From Chaetoderma sp. LZ-2023a (lineage: Eukaryota; Mollusca; Caudofoveata; Chaetodermatida; Chaetodermatidae): a DNA stretch of 64,000 nucleotides. The notes beneath the pieces were generated by a model. It saw only the letters and a list, made by a program, of their open reading frames with translations. It was not told the DNA's origin and made no database searches. Below, piece by piece: positions 20,860 through 34,329 of the stretch. The stretch spans positions 68,383,188 through 68,447,187 of the forward strand of contig CM067370.1 in NCBI GenBank assembly GCA_034401795.1, in the 5' to 3' direction. Both the position numbers and the translations under genes were made by a program. Numbering within the stretch: position 1 is the stretch's first letter; every line of letters starts with the position of its first letter.

Positions 20860-22690
20860 CCCCTTTGCGTCGAATAGATTATGAACTAAGGGGAATAATT
20901 CATGCATGTCCACCCTTTCACCCCGATGGCATGGCGACGGCAATACTTTGTAGGCTCAGAGATGAGAAGGACTCCATGCTTAGGTATCGAAACAAGGATT
21001 CCAATTTTAGACACACATTTTACACACTCATACCCAAAATCTCACGGACCCGTCACAGCATCACTTAACTCGAATAGAGATCAAGTTCCACGACCTGGCA
21101 AGAAATATGGTCAACCCAACCCAAGATGATAACATCAAACAAGACTTCCCTTCGAAAGAGGCCACACAAGACTACTTCACAGCCCTCTTTACTCCAGAAG
21201 ACCACATAAAACAACTCCCAGTTGGAATAGACACCCAAGCCCTCGCAATAAATAGCCCTGTCCATCCACTCACAAAGGCTGTACTTAGGGAGGAATTCGA
21301 CAGTGCCAGCCAACAACATTCCAATGAAGGCTCTGCTGCAGGGCTAGATGAAGTAAGATACAGACACATTACGCCACAGTTACACCAACCGCTCATCAAC
21401 GCATACAACTACATGCTGCTTAAGTCTGATCACATCATGTTTCCCGTGGTGGTCTTAATGTTCAAGAACAAGGGTAGCGGCCTAGATCCACCACATACAG
21501 ACCAATAGCCATACTCTCTGTAGTGATCCGACTGTTCCACAAGATTCTGACGAACAGGCTGCAGGCGTTTGTGCAGGAACAGGGCATGTTGACCATCTGG
21601 ATCGAGAAGCGCTTCATCTGGCACACGCAAGGCACATTCAAACACCCCCGTGTGCTGCGTTATAAGCACAATTCTGTGTGCACTAACTTTTTTGACTTTC
21701 AAAATGCCTTCCCCTAAATCCTGCACAGTATTATTGAAAAGACATTCCTCAACCTACCACGCCTGGATAACTGTTTCTACGTAGAAATATCCGGTATGGT
21801 TTGTGGCCCATGGGGAGTTGGGGTGGGGGTGGGGTGGGTGAGGGTGGGTGGGTGGCTGACACACAATTCCACAGAAAATTGGTCTTCTACAGGGATGCGC
21901 TCTGTCTCTTCTCATCTTCACTCTCTGCCTGGAACCTCTGCTGTGAACCATGGTCAACACGAACGTCATTAATCTGCCATATGCAGACGATACTGCTATA
22001 ATCTCGAACCGATACAGGTAGGAGCATAAAAAGAAGTGGGCAAGTTCGCTAGAAACAGCAAGCCACTGGGCCTCACACTGCATGCAGGCAAGTGTATCTC
22101 ATACCAGACAACCAATGGATATCCCCTCTAACATAGACATTGATGGAAAACTGGGAGCCACATTCAGTGATAGTCACTCGATATCTGGACACACACTTTT
22201 CACATGATGGCCAGGAGCACATCAGCAATCACATGTTCAATATCCTGCAGAAAGAGTTTGACAACATCCACAAAGCCAGATAACTGAGACCAAAGCAGAA
22301 GGGCAGGATTGCTCAGTATTACCTCATTCCATCAAAGTACTTTGCGAGATTACGGACGTACTTGTTGGCAGAACGGCAGAGCTATTTGTGCATTGCAGGA
22401 TATTGTACTGCACTGCACTTTCTGATTCTTATGCCCTATACTCGGGCTTACAAACACAATGTCGGGCATTCCAGCACAGTGAGCCGGAGCTGGTAGCCAT
22501 ATTAGAAGCAAGGCCGGCAGCAGAACGTGGTTGTGGTCAGTCTGGCTAGCCAAGTTGGCCATAGCTTTTACACAAACTCTTTGCGAGGCTATAAACTGGG
22601 TAAAAACACATTCTCAATAACCTAACTATCAAAGATCCACTTTATCGCGAGCTATGGGAACATGTGTTCTAAACTCGCCTTCCCAACCCC
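20860..22690 (+). pseudogene. Decayed non-LTR retrotransposon (reverse transcriptase relic)
   Basis: Read across several frames, the segment retains ordered reverse-transcriptase landmarks. There is an N-terminal finger region with AAGLDEVRYRHITPQLHQPL and VVLMFKNKGS (frame of 21,107-21,508), then RPIAILSVVIRLFHKILTNR (about 21,500-21,560). Motif B reads GLLQGCALSLLIFTLCLEPL at about 21,881-21,940. The catalytic motif YADDTAII is at 21,980-22,003, and thumb-like sequence (LQKEFDNIHKAR) follows near 22,240. Frameshifts and stops separate all of these, and a G-rich stretch at 21,800-21,855 replaces coding sequence. The motif set fits a LINE; the clade is undetermined. It is not functional. Confidence 0.7.
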
Positions 22691-22732
22691 TCCCACGTGA
22701 GAATTGTGCCTGTTAGTCTGGCAGGTGAGGTG

Positions 22733-22772
22733 GGGGGGGGGGCTGGTGTGTGTGTGTGTGGGGTGTGTGTGC

Positions 22773-22819
<47 letters not shown>

Positions 22820-22841
22820 TGTGTGTGGTGGTGGTGGTGGT

Positions 22842-22901
<60 letters not shown>

Positions 22902-22912
22902 TGTGTGTGTGT
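22733..22912 (+). repeat. Compound GT / GTGC / GGT microsatellite
   Basis: G-run, GT repeats, about ten GTGC units, GGT units, then about 35 GT units. Frames through it are artefacts. Confidence 0.95.
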
Positions 22913-23065
22913 CAGTGGCCACGCACAGATGCACTGAAGGTGAACATATGAAACCTTGTAGCTTTATTTTCAATTCTTGGCGGATTTTCACCATTCCATG
23001 GGAAGTCTTGAGGTCAGTACGCCAATGCACAACACGTAGCTGATTGGAGCCTATAGCTTAACTTC

Positions 23066-23126
23066 GCACGCCCGCCCGCCCGCCCGCCCGCACGCACGCA
23101 CGCACGCACGCCCCCTCCCCCCCCCC
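23066..23126 (+). repeat. CGCC / CGCA microsatellite and C-run
   Basis: Five CGCC units, five CGCA units and a cytosine run. Confidence 0.9.
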
Positions 23127-23129
23127 ACT

Positions 23130-24555
23130 CACAAAGAAGGAGTTGGGGCTGGGTGACCACTCCAAGCAAACTGATATCATGGGACAGGGTTCAGGCTGTT
23201 AAATTTAAGCCAATGATTATAATTTTCTCATAGGGAATATGATATGTAAAGTAGCGTGAATCCTTCCCAAGTTACTAGCTATATACCCTCCAATAATGTC
23301 ACAAGACTATCGCTCTTGCTACATAGATCTGGGCCCATGGCCCACCATTATCTTCAGCACATCCGCGGGTGGCCATTGGCCCTCCGCACCTCCATCTGTC
23401 AGGACCCGCTCGCCTGCTTGCCCTCCCTTGTGAAGTTGCTGAGGAAGTTCCTCAAGTTTCTGTCAAAGCTTCTGATGAAGTTCCTCAAGCTTCTGTCGAA
23501 GTTGCTGGCGAGGTTGCTGACGAGGTTGCTGAGCGTAGCCGAAAAGAGAAGCCTGAACACATCCAAGAGCCTCAGGTGTGTATCTGCACCCTGATGCCGG
23601 TTGCGGAATGGTGAGGCTGTCGAACACCTTACTAAAGATAGGGGCATTTAATTTGTCTTTATAGAGATACTGTAAAGACACCTGAAACATGAGTCAATAT
23701 GGAGGGTAAGCCCACGACTTCGCATTATACAGATCCATGGAATGACTATCCGTGGCTAGGAAGTACATCGACTTCGCCATCTCAGGACAGATCCATGAGA
23801 TTAGGAGCATGATGCTCAAGTGAAATTACTTTTGTTGTACCATTCTTCTCCCTCCTACAGAACACACACGTGAATCTGGACTTGATGCGGGACGAGCTGT
23901 TCCTTCGGGTGTACACGGAATATCTTGATGATGTAACGAGGACCTTTCCATAACTTCATGCCTGGCATGATGAGAATGACCAGGAACTGAAATGTGAAGG
24001 TTCTAGACAACAAATCCTACATGTAGAGTGAGAGTAGCAGCAGGTCCTGGCCACATATAACCAGTGGTTAGAGTTGGCATTACAACTGGGTGTCACAGAT
24101 TGCGTAGCTGTAACAGTCCTGGTTCAGAAGGAGGGCTTGCCCCGTGGGTGGTTGAGCTAAGCGATTTCAAACTTATGGTAACTGGGACCGATGTACTCGG
24201 TGAGATATGCGAGCTAGCTGATTGCTGTCCCTATCATCAGGAAACGAGGTCGTATGGCCTACTTCTTCTAACCAGTGGCCACGATGATCTAAAGTTGGCA
24301 ATGGAGTGTCAGTACCACCTCGGATGTAGGGCCATCCTATCTAATCATGGCAACCAGCTTAGCTTTCATGTTGGGAACTTGCTCGGGGAGCGGACTGGCA
24401 CTCGCACAGTCGGCGCAATGGTGTGGTACCTCGGCTATGCCAAGATTTGTGTATTGCACACCACTGGTATTCAGCTTCAGCGTACGTAGAGCACGGTTCC
24501 TGCCATTACCGAGAGCAGTCACTCTTTGGCCTCTGCCGTCTTCTGAGCTGCCGCC
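23130..24555. other. Mostly unrecognised; imperfect tandem repeat at 23,430-23,530
   Basis: A plus-strand frame (23,369-23,614) through GAAGTTCCTCAAGCTTCTGT-type repeats reads Glu/Val/Ala-rich peptide (EVPQASVEVAGEVADEVAE). It is protein-like but has no recognisable domain and no supporting splice or promoter signal. Another plus-strand frame at 24,064-24,489 is likewise unrecognised. The repeat of about 15-21 bases explains the periodicity of the first frame. Confidence 0.35.
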
Positions 24556-24559
24556 GGTT

Positions 24560-25290
24560 CAAGCTATGTGGTGGCCCTAGGCTGGACAGGGTGCCAGCGG
24601 CGCCGACGGCGGCCTTTCGTGGCGACGAGGTCTTAACTGGCTCGCGCTTTGACTGAAAAGGCTCGATAATGTACGGAGACTGGGTATATACTCTAGTGCT
24701 GATTGCACAACAGCAAGATTCTAAAAGATTCGAGTCGGAATATTTGATAGATTAGGCCTAAGTTGGGAAAACCCCACACACTAACATACACGTTTCACAT
24801 ATCAAGCACACATGGAGATTTATAACAATGGATCTGTATTGCTGTCGTAGTGTTGATGTGCTGGGAATAAAAACAGGACAGCCTGTTTTGAGGTAATAAC
24901 ACTGAGGATGTACTGAAGAGCGGGCCAGGTTTTTAAAAATGGAACAAAAGTTCTATGTGTAGACTCTGTTTGGAAACTGCTTGAACTGTTTTGAAACTGT
25001 TTGAGCTGTTTTGAAGCAGCAGCTATGAGTAGGGAAGTGTGTGCGCGCGTGCGTGCGTGCGTGCGTGCGTGTGTGTGTGGCCGCCGTGGTATAGCCCAGC
25101 TGTGGTTTGTGTGCGGTATCTCTCTCACACATGTTATGACTGGGAGCTGCGGGCAGGTCTGGTCGGATTTCTTGTTTGGCTGCTGGTCGGTGAGACTTGC
25201 TCCACCACACTCCCATTATGTGTATGGGCCAGGGGTGCGGGACATTGGTTCTGGTAACTCGATCTATAAAGGTTGTCATGCATTGACTTG
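24560..25290 (-). mobile_element. Retroposon-like repeat, copy 2 (inverted relative to 14.2-15.3 kb)
   Basis: Contains the same ordered blocks as 14,225-15,197 on the opposite strand: CTGGACAGGGTGCCAGCGGC, GACTGAAAAGGCTCGATAAT, GGGAAAACCCCACACACTAA, GCCAGGTTTTTAAAAATGG, and the repeated CTGTTTTGAA stretch. At 25,080-25,130 a GTGGTATAGCCCAGCTGTGG block pairs with its partner in copy 1. It lacks both the 370-base insertion and the ATA tail of copy 1. The two copies could form a 10-kb stem. Confidence 0.6.
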
Positions 25291-25299
25291 AGAACAAAA

Positions 25300-28200
25300 C
25301 ACAATTGCGTGTTTGGACTGGGCGGTGAGGATAATAAAATGTTTGGTATGTTTCATATGTGCCCATTTTGAAATCGTACGTCAATGAAATCAATTTGCAA
25401 CATGGCTATATAACGGGTCTTACCGGTTATTTACCTCAGTTGATCATCAAATTCTTCGCTGCAAGGACTTGATGATGAGACAAGACTTTATGCCACGGAC
25501 GTGATTGTTAGATGTTGAAGGTTCATGTCAATTAATGGGATATCTCGGAATAGGCTATGGATAGGATGAACGGTGTACAAGAAATTATAACTACAGTTTA
25601 TAAAGAGGCATTTCAGTATTCAATATTGTCCATCAGGTTTGATGTTAGTCGGCCGTAACCGACCAATGTGTATGCACGGCTGAATAAGACAGATCGGTTT
25701 TTAGCAATAAATAGTCATATTGTGTTCGTGTTTGTGAATCTACTGACCGTTTAATAATACAGATGTGACAAATGGCGAGTTCTCGGTGCTTTACAGTAAG
25801 ATCAGAATTAACCTAGCACATACTGTTAAATATTTCGAACATAATTGGATTGAACAAGATTTCTGCCTACGGCAGCAATGTATTCCAATCCGATTATGAT
25901 CAAAATATTACATAATATTTCTTCCACCATGTTCAATATTGTGCGAACGAACCAACATGTTTTGTTTTGGAAACACCTTATTTCTGAGCTGGACTATACT
26001 AGATTAACGACGTTTCAAGATGACGCCACAAGCACAAGTTATTGCAAGCTCCATATCATGAACTCTACCCTACATGCAACTAGAATGCATAGCAAAAACC
26101 GGGTCCTAATATGGAAACACAGCCTGAAAAACTTAGAACCTCAGAGGCCCGTCGTGCTAAAATGTCAATATCTGCATGTAATGATAACTGAGCTTGGACA
26201 GCATTAAGCAAGATTTGATTGATTACAGTTTGCGTTTGAGCTTGTGCTTAATTGCATTATGACATGGGATTGTACAAGCTGGAAACCCAAAGCATTAGTT
26301 TTAGTGCCAAGCAGGCGTCCTATGAGAGAATCACATTGAAAGATTATAATAGGTGATTAAAACGAAAAACATTGTAGCGATTTAGTTTCAAACATGTAAT
26401 ATTTTATTTAGTTCTGACCCCTGTCTCCTAATAGAATTTTGTTTAATATTGGGGGAGAGATGAGTATGACGATGTTGCTTAACGTTCACTTGGAAGATAG
26501 TTTCCGATCACAGAATCTGGACTGAGTAGAGACTCTATTATAGATGAATATGTCTATATAATGGTGCACAATTGTATTGACTTAATATTAAGTATATGCG
26601 CTTTGACCATACACAGAATCTAGATTTTGTATGTAGCCTGCAGATTTCACAGTCCGCTTCAACAAGATATACGCGTCCTTTTAGAGTACTACTGGCTTCC
26701 TTGAACTAGGTTTTCTAAGTAAAGACCCTGGTCTAGAGACATGGGGCAGCGATGATAAACTGACTTAATAGTAACGGAGCTTAAGACATCGATGTTGATC
26801 TTGCTGGCAATGGTAATCTCATATCATCAAGCCTTCAGTCGCCATTTTATATGCAGCTGTCAGTCCTACACCTTTTTCACCTAGCATAGCGTGGTGACGT
26901 TGATAGAAGAAAGGTGGACTCATGTGGAGTTATTCAAAATGAAAATACCCCGATCACGTCGCAGCTTATATGCCCTTTAAATAGTGACCATTACGATGAC
27001 AATCATGTACAGGGAACCGTTTACATACAACATTTTCTTTAATGATAAACGCGAGTGAATGTTTGCGAAAAGCATGTTCCATAACGTGGCGCAAACTGGG
27101 TTTTGTAATGTATCTCACCGCTTGTAATGAGTCGAGAACATCTTGTATTTGATCCATCATGTTGAAGCGATTTCAAAATCCATTCATTCTCCCGGTCTAT
27201 TCGAAATGAATTTGCCGACCCCCTCCCCCTCTCACTCATTGCAACGCCAGGCTATGTGAATTGTAGTATACACATTAATAACATGTATGGTCGTGCTTCG
27301 CCCATAAATGGTCATAATGAAATTCCCTCTGGGATCCTGGCAAATGCCTCAGAGCGACAGCACAATCTATACCCGCAGCAGATTCATTTCCGTCTGGAGT
27401 GGTTACGCAATGCTGTTTGCGTGTAGGCCTAGGTTTACGGCTGCCGATCGGTGCATGCACGCGTGTCTCTTTAATAATTTATCTGTAGAGTGTATCAAGT
27501 TCTTGCAGTGGTTCTGGATACTATTTTTTTTATTTTAATGTGATTTATTTTTTGGAAAATAACAGAAAATAAATATCACAATGACGTCGCTGTGTGCTTT
27601 AACGCCATATGCTGAGAGATGTTTGACAGTCAGGGCCGTCATGGTTTGTGGAATCAGACTGCAATAGACCCTTCCCACATTTGCGTATTTTGGGAAAATA
27701 CCTTCCTGGAATGCATCGCGCATATCACTTCCAACTGGTAACCCCGATAGCCGACGCGCAAACAGCATTACTTCACTATGGGAATAAGATACAGCGCACT
27801 TGAGGCAGTGCATGTGATAAACTACGTTCATAATATTTTTGAAGTCATACGTCATTGGAAAGCTAAGCCAATTTTCTATAGATTTCTGTATTGTTTTAAT
27901 GGTTTTATAAAATCTAATACAGTTGATCGCAATTTTAAAACATCCCCTATTGTCCGCTTGACTTAATGAATCTAAGTCGAATGGTGTATTTTATATACGC
28001 AAATAACTCAATGAAAACTTTACAAAAAAAAATAAAATAATGCATTAATATTTCGGCAATTGAAATGCGCTTTCCATTGATATATGATTTAAATAATATA
28101 ACGATTTGAGTTTATCATAGGAACGGTTTAGATTGCGGTGTATTTTAGTGCCAAACTAACTCACCGCGGCTCAGCGGCTTGTTGGTGGCTATACCAGCCA

Positions 28201-28655
28201 GCAGTTTTGCTGAGCATTGATTTAGGGAAATCCCTGCGTAATGACATCAGTGTGGGAAAGATGTATTTCAGACATCTAGTGATTTAGAGAGGAAGGATAC
28301 TGATATCAACCATCGTTCGAAATTCAAAATGGCCGATATTCATAACTTGTGGAGTTGGTATCTTGTGAAAGGTGGAACAATGGCTGATAATTTAGCATAA
28401 TTCAACCTTTTCACCCATCAATTCCTAGTACCCACATTGCCAGATCACCTTCCTGGAAAGTTTTGAAACAATCTGAACTATAAGTAACTGCCGCATTAAT
28501 CCACTCAAACTAATTTCAGATTGTTGTAAGGATACTTTCTATGTCGTCAAACATGTGTTGTATCTGATATCGGTTCCAAAAGTGGTACATCCCTGTGATA
28601 GGTGATTCGTTGCACAGCAAGGCAACGCATATCGAGAATTTGTAATGACCTAATA
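25300..28655. other. Long intergenic stretch, no gene recognised
   Basis: No domain-bearing frame and no repeat family matched inside the window. Minus-strand frames around 26,966-27,239 and 27,535-27,855 have no features beyond being open. Confidence 0.45.
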
Positions 28656-28662
28656 GCAGGAT

Positions 28663-29140
28663 AATGGACCTTTCCAGAGCAATGACGTCATATGACGTCA
28701 TAATCAGATAAGCGGTGTGTAGGAAGACGTCATAATCATTACGTCATAAATGATTCTGTCTTTAACTCAATAGTCCGACACGTTGCACGAATTACATGTC
28801 TCTACGATTTATTAAACATGTAGGCTAACGTCATAATCAATTACGTCATGAATGACGCGATTTAGTCCGTGTCCATCAAGTTGTACGAATCGTATGTCTT
28901 TACTATTTAATAAGCATTCTGTTGAATATTTTGAAAATAATATGACTGGGTGCTATTATTGCTATATGCAGCAACACCACCCAGTCAAATTAGTTTCAAA
29001 ATATTCAACAGCTTACCTGCATAGTTTTCTGGAAATTGATAGTTAGGGAGTTCAGAGATTGCTCTCTCCCAACACGAGCGAGGTGGGGTGGAGCTTAGTT
29101 AGAAAGGGGCTGGGCATAGCTAAAAATGGAAAGGTCCATT
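28663..29140 (+). mobile_element. MITE of the TGACGTCA/hairpin family, near-complete copy
   Basis: Terminal inverted repeats AATGGACCTTTCCA (28,663-28,676) and TGGAAAGGTCCATT (29,127-29,140). The internal order is: two TGACGTCATAATC blocks, the conserved TACGAATCGTATGTCTTTAC, a central hairpin built from GAATATTTTGAAA and its complement, TTTTCTGGAAATTGATAG, and GAGCGAGGTGGGGTGGAGCT. No coding capacity. Related copies or fragments lie at 7.0, 31.4, 38.95, 40.8, 43.6, 50.4 and 53.1 kb. Confidence 0.75.
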
Positions 29141-29259
29141 GGACAGTTCTCCACATTTAATGTTCACATAATTCAGATACAGAATTAAATGAAGCAAGCA
29201 AAGCCATTTTGAATAATAATGGGATAAATGTCAACATCGACTCAACAAATCTTAACAGT

Positions 29260-29990
29260 TATGGCGGTTTGATGGTCGTTGTGGTGTACACACCCCACTA
29301 GCACCCCGCACCCACCCTCCACCACGCCACCGCCCCACCCACCCTACCCACCCCGAAAGAACTGTATCTTTTGACACAATATCAACTATGTAATGCCACG
29401 AGACGCGCATAAAATCCAGAGGTGTTCCCACAACTATGGTCAAGTTCAACTCGCTAACTATAGTCAGTTTCATGGTTTACTGAACACGCGCAGTCTCATT
29501 TGATACGTCAAGCTGAACGCTGAATAGTTAACTATAGTTCGTTGGTACCCGGTTCCCCATTGAATTACTATTGCAGAAAATTTGGAGGCGGGTACTAGTC
29601 TCCATTAAACCTTTCTGTCGTCTGTTTTGATGACCTACGAAAATGGGTTACTTTTGTCCGCTAAGACGTCAAAAAGCGTCCATATGACATAAAGTGGGAA
29701 TGAATTGGGGCTGGGGAACATTGACATATAGTGGGAAAGCATAATTTCATCAAACCTCAGTTATTTAGTGAAATATTTCCACTTTTATATGCATTTATTC
29801 GTGGCAAGCGATCGGTGTCCGCCATTTTGAAACTTACGCAAATATCGCACTAACCATCTGAACCGAGCTCGGGTGCTCGGTTGACTATAGTTGCCTAGCT
29901 AGTTAACTATTTGAAGTTCGACTGGTATTATAGTTAGCTATAGCAAATGGTGTTTGCAGCTAAGAATACTATAGATGCCCATCAGGGAAC
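29260..29990. repeat. Region with repeated AACTATAG motifs
   Basis: AACTATAGT or close variants occur at least six times in both orientations (for example GTTAACTATAGTTCG near 29,527 and TGACTATAGTTGCC near 29,882). This suggests an old palindromic insertion, though no clean termini are visible. A C-rich low-complexity stretch lies at 29,290-29,355. Confidence 0.35.
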
Positions 29991-30684
29991 GATTATGGAT
30001 GGTCTATAACATTTCCAAGCCCGAGTCAGCTCTGACCCTGAACCGGCCATGTGACAAATATTTGTATAGACAGACGGACCTAACCCTGCCGGTCAATAAC
30101 CCGTCGATAACCCGGCCCAATAGTCTATCCATAAACCTGTCATAGAGCCGTTTCAGATTCAGAGCAAGCTCGGACTAAATATTTCCATAAACGATGTCTC
30201 GTTGACAAATGCATTTTGCGACGTAATGTCAAATTTGAAAGTCAGATACTGTAAAGGAATACAAACGGCCTTTGTGAGGAAACGATTCATAGCAATGGAT
30301 CGCAGAGTTCATATAGGTAACTCGAATACTGTCACAAATGTGATGATGCGAGTCCAGTCCACCTCAGGTCATCAATGCCCCTGTCATCCGAGATTACCAC
30401 ATATGTCCCTAAAAGCATTGACGTCGTAGGAGACTGAATAAGTGGTGTCTATGTTTCTCTTTCAGAATCATACAGACATATGAACATAATCAAGAAAATA
30501 TTCTTATTAAAACACATTATATCTAGCTGTTACGAAATTTCTATTTGTGACGTCAATATGGGGAAAAGAATAACGTTGCAACTGGACATCTTTGCAATTA
30601 ATAACACATGCAGGAATAAATAAATTTAATTAATTTTTCATAGAGCTTTCATTATACATTTTTTTCAGTCATGAGATAATGATA

Positions 30685-30784
30685 TTATACACTGTCATTA
30701 ATTAGCACGCGATAGACGAACACTGCAAAATACAAACAGATGTACGTTTTAAAAACGGAGCGATCTCTCGTCGTCATCTGCGCC

Positions 30785-30826
<42 letters not shown>

Positions 30827-31026
30827 TGCACCTGCGCTGCTACAACACCCACTGCGTCATCATCGTCCTCGTTGCTGCCATCGCCGCCACTACCACCGCT
30901 GTCGTCGCTATCATCTTGCAGCTTGTGGAAGGAAGAATATCTTCCGGAATGAACCATAGATCTGAAAGCTTCAGCTGTGCTAAACAGCAACATCTTTCGC
31001 CAACTCCATTTTAAAATCTGCAGCAA
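30685..31026 (-). CDS. Unrecognised ORF with acidic/Gly-Ser stretch and poly-Ala run (113 aa)
   Basis: The minus-strand frame has protein-like order. It begins with a leader, then YSSFHKLQDD, then an acidic Gly/Ser stretch (DDSDDSGGSGGDGSNEDDDD), then about 11 alanines encoded by a GCC/CCG trinucleotide array (30,780-30,827), then a basic and hydrophobic end. A CTTGCTGCAG acceptor-like site sits just upstream of the frame, so it could be an internal exon. I do not recognise it and see no partner exon. The alanine run may simply be a microsatellite in a chance frame. Confidence 0.25.
30780..30827 (+). repeat. CCG trinucleotide microsatellite
   Basis: About 15 CCG-type triplets, the only strongly GC-rich triplet array in the window. 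Confidence 0.9.
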
Positions 31027-31424
31027 GTAAGATTAATCTTGTATGAGCGACTGATGCGATAACTTCATCATGCGCTGTGAATACATAAAGTTTGCATTTT
31101 AGAATTCTGAGTGACAATAACATCCACGAACATTCTGGCACAAGAATAGTGAACAATAGTTCGACTGCCATATCACAAACAAATCTCTGCCAGACATTGA
31201 CATAGATGAAGAGTCCCAATTGTCAATAATTATACCCTACATGTGTGGCATATTTTATTAGCATTGCTCATTCACGGCATTCATCTGCCAACCAAGTATT
31301 TCTATCCAACTAATGAATATACAACACAGCGACATACACGAATTCTCATTAAATATTATTTTGAAGACTTCGTAAAGCGATAGCACATTTAATAGACTTT
31401 CCACTCCATTCATCCATCATAAGA

Positions 31425-31565
31425 CGTCATATTTTACTCCGTGGCGTGTCGAATGACATAATCAATGCCGTCCTTATGACGTCATGAATGCCGTAGATAA
31501 GTACGTCACGAACGCATAATCGAAGACGGACAATGCGTTGTTGTACGAATTGTATGTCTTACACA
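31425..31565 (+). mobile_element. Fragment of TGACGTCA MITE family
   Basis: Has the family's 5' half (AAGACGTCATATT, then ATGACGTCATGAATG) and the conserved TTGTACGAATTGTATGTCTT block, then breaks off before the central hairpin. Confidence 0.55.
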
Positions 31566-31569
31566 GGCC

Positions 31570-33940
31570 CTGCGAACTCCTATTATTTGTGCCCTGCAGG
31601 AAGCGGGGTCGAACTTAGGACAGTGCAAACAGTGTATATGCACAGGTCTCCCAAAATGTGCAAGAACACCTCACAATTGGTGTCTAGAACTTGTAGGTGT
31701 TATCTCTTGCGTCCTGGATAACTTCGACTTTACTGTTCATGTGGAAAAAGCTTCGCATCACACACCTACACCCTAATATGAGGGTACCAACTTTAAATGT
31801 TGAGCACAGTATGTTAGGTATTAGTAATTTTCACGGAGCAATAAAATAACCAGAAATAGCTCCTTCCTCAGAATTAGGTAAGCGTTCCACCGTCACCACC
31901 CACACTCCTCCCTGGTATGCCGGATGTGCTATACGAAATATTAAGTAGAATATGTGATGCTAAATATTACTCTATTTTGTTTAATTGCACACCAGATGTG
32001 TCACACAAAGAACAGATTACTGAAGTTATTGGGTAAGTCAGAATAAAAGATGAACAATGTTAAGTTTTGTAGACTTTCTTGCGAATCATGCAAAAACAGG
32101 TTAATGTAGAAGATTTTAGAGGACAAAGGGGTGACAATGGTGCCGTTATGGCAGGCAATTACAATAATGGCCTAATGCACATTTACTGACGGACGGAGGT
32201 GGCTACATAGGCACAATGTGTCACTTATACCCTGAGTCTTGTGGTCATGCTTTCAGTTCAAGTGCCATCCATCATGGTCACGTTCTTTTTTTTTTGGGTG
32301 GGGGGGGGGGGTGGTGGGGGGGGGGGGTTACTCCAAAGACCATTTACGTAATTTTCGGGATAAACATCAAGATGGAAGAAATTTGTTTCAGTGCTGATTA
32401 TTGCATTGAAAGCCATTGTGCAACTAGATGGGCTGTCAAAAGACATGCACTGGCATCACTTAAACAACAAATAAAAGACCTACATCGTGTCTTGAAAGAA
32501 ATGGAAAAGATCATACCATAGCCAAAAAACGGAAACGTCGGAGATACAGAAACCCTTTTCAAGTAAATTGATCTTATATTGCTTTGTCCGTTTTATATGT
32601 GGGACAACATACACATATTTATCGAGTCAACATTAACTTGCAAAGTAAAAGCCTGTCAGACGATGATTCTGTGAAATAGTTGAAGGATTGACTGACATTG
32701 ATTAAAGAAATGCGCAATAAATGGCAGGCAGTATAATTGAAACAGCGAAAAACAAAACAAAGCAACTCGGCTTCGACTTGTGTTTCACTAAAAATAGAGG
32801 CGAACAGAGACGTGTATGTTATCAGAAATAGCCGGAGATGAAGGGCATTTACTGACTGCCGAGAGGGTATTTGAAAGAGACTGTAACACTGTATGAGACT
32901 GTATCATATCACAACTTCAGTGACCGTAAGAAAGTGTGTCTGAAATGTCATGCATATTTTCATTTTCTGACAGGCAAATATCTAGTGGACATGCCTGTGG
33001 TATACATAAGCAAATGTGCAGCAGCTTTTTCTTTGAAATAATCTACATATTTCCAAGATGCCAGGCTTTGAGTTGAAATTGAAAGTTTTAAATCTCATGC
33101 AGCTTCTTTACTGACAAATTTTCGACAACATCGCCTTTAACCCTCCTAGAACTAATACATTCTTATTCCCTTGAAGACGCATATCCAAACATTGACATTA
33201 CTCCCTGGATATTTGTAATCTTTCCAATAACAGAATGATTCACGTGGACGGAGTTTTAGCAAACTGGAGATTGTAACGACTTATTTCCATTCCACAAATA
33301 GTTTGAAAATTGAATGTTTAGACTTTTAGAAATCTTCAATTCTGTGTGTAGTAAATAATGTTGCTGATGCTTAATGGTACATTCAGTTATGTCTTATTGT
33401 TTGTGATCAGATCATTGGCCATTGTGATACTGTGGAATAAAGATGCATTATCATATACAAGTCGATAATTCAATAGGGGCATGACTGCCTCCAGAAATAC
33501 AGGCATCACTTGCCCACTACAGGCACTACCATTGACAGCACACTTTGTCTTAAGAATTTACCGAGGATTGGCATAAACCTTAATGCCTCTATTTTTAAAA
33601 TATTTTATAGCATTTATATAAATAAAAATAAAATAATTTGACACGCCTAAATTTGATGTTCCGTATCATGATATTTACCTCCGGAAATGTCCTTTAGGAT
33701 CATTTAGATAAACCACTTTATGGGGGCGATCCCTCAGACCCTCCGACACCCAATCTCGGGTACAAATACAGGAGGGGCGCCATAATTTCGGCTCGTTCCG
33801 GCGCCTTTAGACCTTACTACGGCCATGAGAATATCACCGACAGATCTAGAATTTTCATATACTGAATGATCGGAACCACGCCAATCAAACGCTGCTCATG
33901 GGCTAATATTATCATTTTAGCGTCCCTTCTTAACCCCTTA
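31570..33940. other. Intergenic, no gene recognised
   Basis: Only short frames. A G-rich low-complexity run is at 32,287-32,328. Nothing else matched. Confidence 0.45.
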
Positions 33941-33978
33941 AGTTAATTTCTTCAAGAAAGTCTTAATTTTCTTATAGA

Positions 33979-34115
33979 AAATGTCAATTTTCAGACCAAG
34001 AGAAGATTATTTTTGAAAATTTATCACTGGAATGACTGGCTCGGTTATCGAGCCAGTCATTCCAGTGGTAAATTTTCAAAAAATAGTTTTCTCTTGGTCT
34101 GCAAATGGACATTTC
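33979..34115. mobile_element. Palindromic MITE, whole copy
   Basis: The two halves are inverted copies: the left half contains CAGACCAAGAGAAGATTATT and CACTGGAATGACTGGCTCG, and the right half is the complement. They meet at a 4-base centre near 34,048. A second, more diverged copy is at 54,855-54,985, and half-arms occur inside the foldback element at 2.7 and 3.05 kb. Confidence 0.75.
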
Positions 34116-34263
34116 TCAAGACTACTGCTGGAGCCGTTTTTGCCTGATATAATGTTTCCCTAAATTGACAAACTCTTAGGCATATACTAGTTTTGAGAAA
34201 AACAACAAATAAGAACAGATATGTATAACGGGGCTGGGATTTCTTTCCCAAAATTTGTACGTA

Positions 34264-34266
34264 ATA

Positions 34267-34308
<42 letters not shown>

Positions 34309-34325
34309 ATAATAATAATAATAAT
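34264..34325 (+). repeat. A-run followed by AAT repeats
   Basis: About 41 adenines followed by AAT triplets. It is possibly the tail of a retroposon whose body is no longer recognisable. Confidence 0.9.
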
Positions 34326-34329
34326 ACAC

